Shown here one piece after another: positions 1-6,209 of a stretch of 6,209 nt of DNA. The position numbers were made by a program, and so were the translations under genes. Every line of letters begins with the position of its first letter. Position 1 is the stretch's first letter. The notes beneath the pieces were generated by a model that saw nothing but the letters and a program-made list of their open reading frames with translations, did no database searches and was not told the origin of the DNA. Source of the DNA: Clostridiales bacterium (lineage in GTDB: Bacteria > Bacillota > Clostridia > Oscillospirales > Acutalibacteraceae); NCBI GenBank assembly GCA_020859725.1, contig JAJBVR010000004.1:1-6209 (forward strand). Direction: 5' to 3'.

Positions 1-23
1 CATCACTATGGATATTCTTTTTA

Positions 24-1208
24 CTATTGCAGTTTCATTTTACAATGCGCCATTCTTATTTCATTTGTTTTTTCATTTATTATTTCCTGCGAAAGATATT
101 CCGTTTCTGATTGATTTTCTCTTTTGCTCAGATTACTTTTAGCGTGTATATCATTAATTTTTTCGCGCACTTCATTTACGCTTTCGCTTATATAATTCAT
201 AGCGCCGCTTGCAAATTTAAGCCTCATAACAAGGCTTTGGCGCAGTGAGCCGTCAGGCGTAATATTTGCTCCGTCATGAAAGAACGCCTCAATTTTATCC
301 GAAAGAACGGAGGGGAAAAGCACAAAAACAGCGCATGCGCAAAGCGCTTCAATAAAATAAACGGCGCTTCCATGTGCCGCAACGGTAAATAAAGCGCAGG
401 AAAGTGCAAAGGAAACAGCCGTGCATATTTTGCCGAAAGAATAAAAAAGAGAGGAAAGCAGAGCGGAAAATCCGTATGCCCCTATTATAAACATTGTGTC
501 TGCGCTTTCTATTGAAAATGCAAATCCTATTGAAAGCGCAAGCATTATACCAAGCCTGTCCGACCCGTAATAAACTGTAAGTAAAATCAGCAAAACCGAA
601 ATTATTCTTGCGGGAGAAACACCGCCAAACGTTATTTTTGAAAGGCTCATCAAAATCAGAGCCGCTGAAATTATTATGCATGTTAAATCAGACACAGGCA
701 GCGCCTTGAATCTTAATCTGTGCCTGCTGCAATTAATTGCCCTGAAAAAGAAAAAGGAGCCTCCGGCGCCTAAAATGCTTTCCGCCAAGGTAAGCGCATA
801 GTCCGCCGCGGCGCCGCCGGTTTTTAAATTCACTACCATTCCTGTGGAAATAAGCGCAAGAAAAGTTATTCCCATCGGAAGAAACGGCTCGTTTTTTGAT
901 TTTGTTATATCCATTGCCAGAGTTCCCAAAAAAACTATTGTAACCGCCGCGGCGTATCTTGCGAAATTTTGCGGGCAGAATATCAAATAGCCAAGCACCG
1001 CTCCTGCCGCTGAGTAAAAATAATTTTTGCTTTTGGAAACCGGAATAACGGAAACTGCAAAAGGAGAAGCGTATTGCAAAACAAAATTTCTGCTTAATAT
1101 CAGCCCAACCAAAAAATAAACTGCGGCGGATACTGCTTTTAACGCGCTTCTGCTTTTAAGAGTTGATTTAATTTCTTTTATTTTTTTACTTTCTGCGGTT
1201 ATCTTCAT
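24..1208 (-). CDS. spoIIE: SpoIIE-like membrane domain, truncated before the phosphatase
   Basis: SpoIIE is the stage II sporulation protein: an N-terminal multi-pass membrane domain, a linker, and a C-terminal PP2C phosphatase that dephosphorylates SpoIIAA to activate sigma-F in the forespore. This 394-residue product shows about ten hydrophobic segments over residues ~23-310 and a basic N-terminus. Family-like stretches include a Gly-Gly turn after TGMVVNLKTGG, SPARIISVLLILL, and a charged helix after MRLKFASGAMNYISE that matches the start of the linker. It ends at TAG (24-26), so the PP2C domain is absent from this frame; full SpoIIE proteins are around 800 residues. I chose the start at 1208 because AGGAT lies about 9 bases upstream. 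An in-frame ATG at 1238 (404 residues) has no good ribosome site and sits very close to the predicted transcription start. The family call rests on remembered sequence character. It may be a pseudogene, or a read error may hide the rest outside the window. Confidence 0.66.
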   Translation of the reverse strand: MKITAESKKIKEIKSTLKSRSALKAVSAAVYFLVGLILSRNFVLQYASPFAVSVIPVSKSKNYFYSAAGAVLGYLIFCPQNFARYAAAVTIVFLGTLAMDITKSKNEPFLPMGITFLALISTGMVVNLKTGGAAADYALTLAESILGAGGSFFFFRAINCSRHRLRFKALPVSDLTCIIISAALILMSLSKITFGGVSPARIISVLLILLTVYYGSDRLGIMLALSIGFAFSIESADTMFIIGAYGFSALLSSLFYSFGKICTAVSFALSCALFTVAAHGSAVYFIEALCACAVFVLFPSVLSDKIEAFFHDGANITPDGSLRQSLVMRLKFASGAMNYISESVNEVREKINDIHAKSNLSKRENQSETEYLSQEIINEKTNEIRMAHCKMKLQ

Positions 1209-1247
1209 TTTTACACATCCTGCCTGATATATATACATTGTTAAAAA

Positions 1248-1279
1248 AGTATATATCAGATTAAATGAAAAAATGTCAA
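1248..1279 (-). promoter_or_regulatory. Promoter for the spoIIE-like gene
   Basis: On the minus strand a perfect TTGACA (-35, 1274-1279) is followed after 18 bases by TATATA (1250-1255), or after 20 bases by TATACT (1248-1253). Transcription would start near 1240, about 30 bases before the chosen ATG at 1208. Spacing longer than 17 bases is known for Spo0A-activated spoIIE promoters in Bacillus, which makes the long spacer notable, but no clear Spo0A box is present. Confidence 0.5.
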
Positions 1280-1294
1280 AACACAGAAAAAGAA

Positions 1295-1969
1295 CTATTT
1301 TTTCTTTTTGTTTCTTAATACAATCATAAATATCATTCCGGCAATTCCGCCTATAGCGTTCATTATCATATCGGTCATTGTATCAACCAATCCTATATAA
1401 CCGTATTCACCGTGGTATTCGGAAAGGTCAAACATTGCCGTTTCCGGCCCCGGTTTTGAAAGCTGAAGATTCGTTCCGTGAAACGTATCCATCAAAAATT
1501 CGTAAAATTCCCATCCCGCCGCAATGGAAAGCGCAAACATAAGCGAAAAAATTGCCGCCAGAGTGGCTGCGCACTCTCCTTTTTTTCTTTGTATTATGCA
1601 GGCAAAATCGTATCCGAACACTGCGCATACAATTCCGGAAAGTATATGCATAAAATCATCAAACCACCAAAGTTTATCAAAGCAGCCCATATAAGAGCCT
1701 ATAACTATGCCGATAAAAATTATTACGTTCAGCATTGTTTGGGAAAGCGGCGGCACTTCCTCAATAAAAGAGCCGTTTCCGAACACCTGAAACATATCCC
1801 ATAAATGGGTAAAAATAAAGCAGAAAACAGATTCAAATCCCATTACAAGATCGCCCGTGAAAAAAGAATACGCGGCGCAGATTATAAGTGCAATTCTGGT
1901 TATTATCCAAAAAGAAAATTGAATTTTCGGGATGCTTTTTGTTGGATGCTTTTTTAATTTATATGCCAT
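1295..1969 (-). CDS. DUF2238/YjdF-like integral membrane protein
   Basis: This is a 224-residue inner-membrane protein of unknown function. A basic N-terminus (about 15 residues) is followed by roughly six hydrophobic segments near residues 20-38, 41-57, 79-95, 105-126, 135-153 and 198-218, ending in a KKKK tail. Conserved-looking polar residues sit at the membrane edges: WWFDDFMHILSG (101-112, with D104, D105, H108), GWEFYEF (152-158, with E154 and E157), and DTMTDM (196-201). This D/H, E..E and D...D pattern resembles the DUF2238 family that includes E. coli YjdF. The family has no established activity, though the acidic and histidine residues could bind metal or a headgroup (inference). 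The start is supported by AAAGGAA about 8 bases upstream. It has its own promoter and lies 86 bases upstream of the spoIIE-like gene on the same strand, with no hairpin between, so read-through into that gene is possible. The gene appears intact. Confidence 0.6.
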   Translation of the reverse strand: MAYKLKKHPTKSIPKIQFSFWIITRIALIICAAYSFFTGDLVMGFESVFCFIFTHLWDMFQVFGNGSFIEEVPPLSQTMLNVIIFIGIVIGSYMGCFDKLWWFDDFMHILSGIVCAVFGYDFACIIQRKKGECAATLAAIFSLMFALSIAAGWEFYEFLMDTFHGTNLQLSKPGPETAMFDLSEYHGEYGYIGLVDTMTDMIMNAIGGIAGMIFMIVLRNKKKK

Positions 1970-2008
1970 ATTAAAATTCCTTTATATTAATAATGAATAA
2001 TAAATATT

Positions 2009-2036
2009 ATAATAGCATAATTAATAAAAATGTCAA
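2009..2036 (-). promoter_or_regulatory. Promoter for the DUF2238-like gene
   Basis: On the minus strand a perfect TTGACA (2031-2036) is separated by 16 bases from TATTAT (2009-2014). The -10 carries an upstream TGC, giving an extended -10 element (TGCTATTAT). This predicts a strong housekeeping-type promoter, with a transcript starting near 2002 and a leader of about 30 bases before the ATG at 1969. Confidence 0.6.
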
Positions 2037-2061
2037 ACGGCAATGGATTTTTACATATTAA

Positions 2062-2085
2062 CAAATAATAAATAATTTTTATTTG
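2062..2085. repeat. AT-rich inverted repeat between divergent promoters
   Basis: CAAATAA (2062-2068) and TTATTTG (2079-2085) form a perfect 7-base inverted repeat with a 10-base centre. It lies between the two divergent promoters, ending just upstream of the plus-strand -35 element. The position would suit an operator shared by the flanking genes, but inverted repeats of this size arise often by chance in such AT-rich DNA. Confidence 0.2.
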
Positions 2086-2087
2086 CG

Positions 2088-2116
2088 TTGCAAGAGACGG
2101 CTTATTTTATTATAAT
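2088..2116 (+). promoter_or_regulatory. Promoter for the acyl-CoA synthetase gene
   Basis: TTGCAA (2088-2093, four of six matches to the -35 consensus) is followed after exactly 17 bases by a perfect TATAAT (2111-2116). The transcript would begin near 2123, and the ribosome site AAAGGAG (2134-2140) lies 7 bases before the ATG at 2148. Confidence 0.6.
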
Positions 2117-2147
2117 ATAAACATATAATCTTAAAAGGAGAAAAAGC

Positions 2148-3827
2148 ATGATTGAATATACCTCAATTTATAATGTAAGAAACACAATGTATCAGCAGTT
2201 TGAAAACTCTGTAAAATCCAGAGGGGAAAATCCCTGCCTGTATTATTATAATAACACATTATCATGGAATCAAACAGCTGAATTGGTTGATAAATGCGCG
2301 GCGGCGCTTATTGTAAACGGTGTTAAAAAGGGCGACAGAGTAATTATCTGCCTTCCTAATATGCCTCAGTGCGTGGCGGTGGTTTACGCGGTTAATAAAA
2401 TAGGCGCTATAGCGTCTATGCTTCATCCTCTTTCAGTTAAATCGGAAGCTGATTATGCTGTTAATCTTGTGGGAGCCAAATTCGCGTTTTGCTTTGATGT
2501 TTCCGAAAAAGCATTTAAGGATGATCCGGATTTAACCGTTGTAAAATGCAGAACGGCTCAATATTTTCCGAAAACTCCGTACGGGGTTATAGCAAACGCA
2601 TTGTATAAAAAGAAAATAAAAGGAAAAACTGCTCCTGCCGACAACGTTAAAAAATTAATAGACTGGAGTGATTTCCTTAAAGAGGGCGCGGAATATATTG
2701 CCGAAAACGGCGTGCCCGAAACGATTTCTGATTCACAGGCAACAGCGGCTGTAATGATGACCGGCGGCACAACGGGAAATCCAAAGGGAGTTATGCTTTC
2801 GTCAGAGGCAATCAACAATTTGTCTTATCAGCTGGTTGATGTTGTAACCAATGTTCTTAATATGGAAATAGATCAGGATAATGACGGAATGCTTACCGCG
2901 CTTCCCGTTTTTCACGGCTTTGGATTCGCTCTTTGTATGCATGTTTCCATGTGCGTCGGTATGGCTCAGGCGTTATTTCCGGCGTTTGATGCAAAAATGT
3001 GTTCGTCTGCAATAAAAAAATACAACCTAAATTATATATTCGGAGTGCCTGATTTCTTTGAAAAGGTGTATAAAGCCGGCTATCTTAAAGGCGTTGATAT
3101 GTCTGCAATGAAGCTTATCGGATCGGGCGGTGACGTTGTTCCGTATTCGCTTACTGAAAAAATGGATAGACTTCTTAAAGAAAACGGTGCAAAGTGCCAT
3201 TTTGTTTCAGGCTACGGGCTTACGGAATGCGTAACGGTGTGTACTTTTACCGACCCGCGCAGGGAAGCTCCTCAAGGCTGTATAGGAGTTACTTGCTATA
3301 ATATTGAGGCTATGACGGTTAAACCCGGAACAACCGAAAAATGTGCTGGGGAAGACGGTGAGCTTTGCATATACGGCCCCACACTTATGCAGGGTTATTG
3401 GAATAGCCCTCAGGAAACGGCAAAGGTTCTTGTAAAGCATGAGGACGGTAAAATTTGGCTTCATACAGGCGATATGTGCCGTATTGAGGAAAACGGGGAT
3501 ATTTATTACCGCCAGCGCCTGAAAAGGGTTTATAAAATCAGCGGTTATCTTGTTTACCCGTCATTTATAGAGGAAACTTACAGGTCAATGGCGGAAATTT
3601 ATGATTGCTGTGTTATCGGCAAGGAGGACGGCGGAAAAACTATGCTTAAGCTTTTTGTTGTAAAAAACAAACGCTACAGAAATGATGACGAGGCCGCCTT
3701 GGTTGAAAAAATAAGGACTTTCGGAAATCAAAATCTTTCAAAATGGTCTGTTCCAAGGGAAATAGTATTTATTGATGAGCTCCCGAGAACAAAGGTGGGA
3801 AAAGTTGATTTTAAGGTTTTGAATTAA
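2148..3827 (+). CDS. AMP-forming acyl-CoA synthetase/ligase (ANL superfamily)
   Basis: This 559-residue cytoplasmic enzyme activates a carboxylic acid with ATP to an acyl-adenylate and then, most likely, transfers it to CoA. The ANL core motifs appear in order: the phosphate-binding loop TGGTTGNPKG (205-214), LPVFHGFGF (252-260), YGLTE (356-360), GELCIYGPTLMQGYW (404-418), HTGD (439-442), the hinge region RQRLKRVYKISG (455-466), and the C-terminal ELPRTKVGK with the expected catalytic lysine K552. In the hinge, Gln456 replaces the usual Gly of GRxKD and Arg460 the acidic residue, a mild departure. No carrier-protein or condensation domain is fused, so it is a stand-alone ligase, and length fits the family. 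The substrate cannot be read from sequence; a fatty or aromatic acid is possible. An O-succinylbenzoate or peptide-type ligase is less likely. The start is fixed by AAAGGAG 7 bases upstream. It is monocistronic, between a TATAAT promoter and a strong terminator. Confidence 0.88.
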   Translation: MIEYTSIYNVRNTMYQQFENSVKSRGENPCLYYYNNTLSWNQTAELVDKCAAALIVNGVKKGDRVIICLPNMPQCVAVVYAVNKIGAIASMLHPLSVKSEADYAVNLVGAKFAFCFDVSEKAFKDDPDLTVVKCRTAQYFPKTPYGVIANALYKKKIKGKTAPADNVKKLIDWSDFLKEGAEYIAENGVPETISDSQATAAVMMTGGTTGNPKGVMLSSEAINNLSYQLVDVVTNVLNMEIDQDNDGMLTALPVFHGFGFALCMHVSMCVGMAQALFPAFDAKMCSSAIKKYNLNYIFGVPDFFEKVYKAGYLKGVDMSAMKLIGSGGDVVPYSLTEKMDRLLKENGAKCHFVSGYGLTECVTVCTFTDPRREAPQGCIGVTCYNIEAMTVKPGTTEKCAGEDGELCIYGPTLMQGYWNSPQETAKVLVKHEDGKIWLHTGDMCRIEENGDIYYRQRLKRVYKISGYLVYPSFIEETYRSMAEIYDCCVIGKEDGGKTMLKLFVVKNKRYRNDDEAALVEKIRTFGNQNLSKWSVPREIVFIDELPRTKVGKVDFKVLN

Positions 3828-3841
3828 TTTGAATTTTATAA

Positions 3842-3881
3842 AACGGCGGGTAATTTGCAAAAAAAATTCCCGCTGTTTTTT
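3842..3881 (+). terminator. Intrinsic terminator after the synthetase gene
   Basis: The arms 3842-3856 and 3864-3877 pair over 14 base pairs, with a single bulged T at 3851, one G-T wobble and a 7-base loop. The GC-rich core GGCGGG pairs with CCCGCT. A run of six T follows (3876-3881). It begins 15 bases after the stop codon. It would fold on the minus strand as well, but no gene converges on it. Confidence 0.88.
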
Positions 3882-3930
3882 GCAATATTTTTGGGTTGCG
3901 GTAAACTGAAAAGTTTGTTAAAATATCTTA

Positions 3931-3950
3931 TATAATTTTATTTTAAGGGG
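3931..3950 (+). promoter_or_regulatory. -10 element and ribosome binding site of the GH3 gene
   Basis: A perfect TATAAT lies at 3931-3936 and a ribosome site AAGGGG at 3945-3950, six bases before the ATG at 3957. No convincing -35 hexamer occurs 16-18 bases upstream. With the -10 this close, transcription would start around 3943, almost on the ribosome site, which would leave a very short leader. The real promoter may therefore lie elsewhere in 3882-3930. Confidence 0.35.
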
Positions 3951-3956
3951 AAAATT

Positions 3957-4175
3957 ATGGCCGGAATAAAAGAAAAAATTCTTTGCGCAGCCGGGAAAAT
4001 ATATAAAACTATCAGCCCTACCGCGCAAAACATAAATGAAGTAAATGATGATTCGCAATCGGTAAATCAGAATGTTTCTTCCCTTTTTCGCACTGCTGCC
4101 GCAGAAGGAGCAGTTTTGCTGAAAAACAACGGAATACTTCCGCTGAAATTCAACAGCAGGGTATCACTGTTCTGA
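3957..4175 (+). pseudogene. GH3 fragment 1: N-terminal piece up to TGA
   Basis: This piece of 72 residues contains an amphipathic leader of about 45 residues, then AAEGAVLLKNNGILPL (48-63), the typical opening of the GH3 alpha/beta sandwich domain. It stops at TGA directly after SLF. Translation in the same frame after the stop gives RVQCDWFYTGYGSGGDV, the expected family continuation, so the break is a single nonsense codon where Gly of an LFGR motif is expected (GGA to TGA is one change). The start has a good AAGGGG ribosome site, so this truncated peptide may still be made. Confidence 0.7.
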
Positions 4176-5162
4176 AGAGTTCAGTGCGATTGGTTCTATA
4201 CCGGATACGGCTCGGGAGGAGATGTTAAAAGACCGTATCAGGTTAATTTGCAAAGCGGTATACGTAATTGTGATTCTTTGAAATTAAATGAGGAATTGGC
4301 GCTGAAATATAAAAATTGGTGCGATAAAAATAAAATTAACGATTCTGTTTGGGGAATGTGGCCGAGATTTTATCCCGAAATGCCGATTTCTGATTTTGAA
4401 ATTGCCGCCGCGGAAAATAATTCTGACTGCGCGGTGGTGGTTATAGGAAGAGCCTCGGGAGAGGACAGGGAAAACACGGCTGAAAAAGGAAGCTATTATT
4501 TAACGGATGACGAACGTCAGCTTTTAAATTCCGTTACTTCTTATTTGAAAAAAACAGCGGTTCTTTTAAATATAGGTTCAATTATGGATTTTAGCTGGAT
4601 TAAGGAATACGGCGATAAAATAAACGCCGTTTTAATTGTATGGCAGGGAGGTATGGAAAGCGGCAATGCCGCCGCAGATTTGCTTTGCGGAAATGTTAAT
4701 CCCTGCGGCAGATTATCAGATACCGCCGCATTGAAGTATTCAGATTATCCAAGCGCCGATTTCTTCGGAAAAGCGGATTATAATAATTATACGGAGGACA
4801 TTTATGTTGGCTACAGATATTTTGAAACCTTTGCCAGGCAAAGAGTGCTTTATCCTTTTGGGTTTGGATTAAGCTATACGGATTTTAATATCGGCTGTAA
4901 AAAGCCGCTGTTAAATGAAAAAGGCATTGAATTTTCCGTTTATGTACAAAACACAGGAAAAAAAGCGGGTAAAGAGGTTGTGCAGATTTATATTGAAAAG
5001 CCTTTGGGAATTTTGGGAAATCCTAAAAGGGAGCTTGCGGCATTTGCTAAAACCGCGCTTTTAAATCCCTCTGAAAATCAGGTGATAAAGCTTTTGTTGA
5101 TATGCGCTGCCTTGCTTCTTATGACTGCTCGGGAAAAACGGGCTTTAAAAGCTCATTTGTAA
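4176..5162 (+). pseudogene. GH3 fragment 2: sandwich domain plus Fn3-like domain
   Basis: In the same frame as fragment 1, this piece carries most of the GH3 C-terminal-type domain: GYGSGGDV just after the stop, GRASGEDREN with the likely acid/base Glu at 4461-4463, LNIGSIMDFSW, WQGGMESGNAAADLL, GRLSD and YPFGFGLSY. It continues into the fibronectin III-like domain (VYVQNTGKKAGKEVVQIYI, about 4937-4993). True homology ends near 5095; the residues after VIKL are out of frame and run to a stop at 5160-5162. The first usable start in frame is a TTG at 4248 with no ribosome site, so it is unlikely to be translated on its own. Confidence 0.7.
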
Positions 5163-5734
5163 TTGAGGCGGGCGAATATAATTTTTATATTGGGAAAAAC
5201 GCGCGCTCGGCTGAAAAAGTTTACTCATATTATCATAAGCAAACATCTTTGCTCAGTAAGCATTCACAATGCTGCGCTCCAAAAGAAAATTTTGATGTTA
5301 TAACGGCTGTGAGGGGTCTTTGCGGATATTTGCCCGTAAAAAGGAAATGTGAAAAGGCAGCAGAAGATTTGAAAAGCAGAGTAATTGAAAATCTTCCAAA
5401 AGCGCTGCCGGTTTCATGCGATATGGGTTATAAGCTTTCGGATGTAAAAAACGGCAAAATCACTATGGGTCAGTTTGTTGCTTTGCTTAGCTTTGACGAA
5501 TTGGAGGCTCTAACAAGGGGCGATTATAAAATGAACAGCCCTTTGGGAGCTCCGGGAAACGCCGGAGTTTTCGGTGGAGTTATTAAGTCCTTAAGAGAAA
5601 AGGGAATACCGGCTGTAACTGTTACCGACGGACCGTCGGGGATACGGCTTAAAACAGCGTGCTCGCTTATTCCTATAGGCACAGCTTTGGCGTGCACGTT
5701 TGATGAAGATTTGGTTTTTTTCCGTTTACTGTGA
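5102..5734 (+). pseudogene. GH3 fragment 3: end of Fn3 and start of catalytic barrel
   Basis: Shifted to another frame, this piece resumes the protein at VDMRCLASYDCSGKTGFKS, the end of the fibronectin III-like domain. It passes through a linker of about 100 residues and enters the catalytic barrel with MNSPLGAPGNAGVFGG, VTDGPSGIR (substrate-binding Asp at 5627-5629) and LACTFDEDL. It loses the frame in the T7 run at 5715-5721 and ends at TGA 5732-5734. The ATG at 5102 is an internal methionine with no ribosome site. Confidence 0.7.
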
Positions 5735-6161
5735 AATCGCGCGTGAAATGAAAGAAAAGGGCAGCGATGTGCTTCTTGCTCCGGGAATGAATATTCACAG
5801 AAATCCGCTTTGCGGCAGAAATTTTGAATATTATTCAGAAGACCCTTACCTTTCCGGGAAAATGGGAGCGGCGGCGGTAAAAGGGATTCAATCGCTCGGG
5901 GGTTCAGCCTGCCCAAAGCATTTTGCGTGCAATAATCAGGAATATAAGCGAACGGTAAATGATTCACGTGTTTCCGAAAGAGCTCTTCGTGAAATATATT
6001 TTCGTGGCTTTGAAATTTGCGTAAAAGAAGCAAAGCCTGAAAATATTATGACTTCCTATAATAAAATAAACGGAATTTGGAGTTATTATAATTATGACCT
6101 TTGCACATCGGTATTGAGAAATGAATGGGGATATAAGGGCAATGTTATGACGGATTGGTAG
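5700..6161 (+). pseudogene. GH3 fragment 4: catalytic barrel up to the nucleophile
   Basis: The protein resumes at about 5722 in the frame of fragments 1 and 2 with YCEIAREMKEKGSDVLLAPG, followed by NIHRNPLCGRNFEYYSEDP, CPKHFACNNQE (KHF at 5916-5924), DSRVSERALREIYFRGFE and GYKGNVMTDW. The Asp of MTDW is the expected GH3 nucleophile. TAG follows one residue later, where a second Trp is usual in this subgroup. Residues before 5722 in this frame are not homologous. The 48 bases after the TAG hold another in-frame TAA (6177-6179) and no further recognisable motif in this frame. Confidence 0.7.
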
Positions 6162-6209
6162 GGTGAATATACAATGTAAGTGCAACAGTCAAAAAGACGA
6201 AAAAGAATG

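Larger units (their letters stand above)
3957..6209 (+). pseudogene. GH3 beta-glucosidase, inverted domain order, disrupted
   Basis: Read through its interruptions, this stretch encodes one glycoside hydrolase family 3 protein. The order is the GH3 C-terminal alpha/beta sandwich first, then a fibronectin III-like domain, then the N-terminal catalytic barrel. This rearranged order is known in Ruminococcus albus and Butyrivibrio beta-glucosidases. Visible landmarks are GRASGEDREN with the likely acid/base Glu (4461-4463), YPFGFGLSY, DGPSGIR (5627-5647), KHF (5916-5924), and the nucleophile Asp in MTDW (6153-6155). No signal peptide is seen, so it was probably cytosolic and acted on cellobiose or other short beta-glucosides. 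The disruptions are TGA at 4173-4175, a one-base loss near 5092-5095, a one-base gain near 5715-5721, TAG at 6159-6161 and TAA at 6177-6179. The C-terminal end of the barrel lies beyond the window or is lost. It could instead be a functional gene with sequencing errors. Confidence 0.82.

Noticed and set aside
1274..1280. TGTCAAA as a Spo0A box (also at 2031-2037)
   Set aside because: It has one mismatch to TGTCGAA, and both copies are simply the complement of TTTGACA at a -35 element, so the match is expected without Spo0A.
1478..1804. Open frame of 108 codons on the plus strand
   Set aside because: It is antisense to the well-supported membrane protein gene at 1295-1969; its composition is that of a shadow frame.
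4213..4224. GGGAGGAGATG as a restart site after the TGA
   Set aside because: It looks like a ribosome site but leaves too little spacing before the ATG (4222), which is not in the GH3 frame.
5524..6033. Open frame of 169 codons on the minus strand
   Set aside because: It lies antisense to clearly homologous GH3 catalytic-barrel sequence, has no ribosome site and no recognisable family.
3957..6161. Four separate small genes forming an operon
   Set aside because: The fragments join into one colinear GH3 protein, and fragments 2-4 lack ribosome sites and proper starts.
24..6179. Alternative genetic code to explain the internal stops
   Set aside because: Two true one-base shifts in the GH3 gene cannot be explained by recoding, the DUF2238-like gene ends plausibly at TAG, and the synthetase gene is intact with no internal TGA or TAG.
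1..6209. CRISPR array, tRNA, insertion sequence or riboswitch
   Set aside because: No regularly spaced repeats, cloverleaf, transposase motifs or long structured leader could be found on either strand.

Overview
The window reads as low-to-moderate GC Bacillota (Clostridia-like) DNA. The signs are strong AAGGAG-type ribosome binding sites, TATAAT/TTGACA promoters, AT-rich intergenic gaps, a SpoIIE-type sporulation membrane domain, and a GH3 beta-glucosidase of the kind common in gut Clostridia. No CRISPR array, tRNA, rRNA, insertion sequence or phage gene is visible.

Layout. Positions 24-1208 (minus) encode the membrane half of a SpoIIE-like protein that stops at a TAG before any phosphatase domain. 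Positions 1295-1969 (minus) encode a small DUF2238/YjdF-like polytopic membrane protein. Each minus-strand gene has its own recognisable promoter. A divergent intergenic region (1970-2147) holds that second promoter and a plus-strand promoter for an intact 559-residue AMP-forming acyl-CoA synthetase/ligase (2148-3827), which ends at a strong intrinsic terminator (3842-3881). From 3957 to the right edge lies one GH3 beta-glucosidase gene of the inverted-domain type, broken into at least four pieces by an in-frame TGA, two single-base shifts in T runs, and a TAG just after the catalytic aspartate.

The genes do not form an evident pathway; this looks like ordinary chromosomal neighbourhood, not a defence or mobile system. 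The main point of interest is the number of disrupted genes. Two of the four protein-coding loci are interrupted. Either the genome is decaying (loss of sporulation and of a glycosidase) or the assembly carries uncorrected errors, since both frameshifts sit in homopolymers. The sequence alone cannot decide between these. I found no convincing undescribed system.
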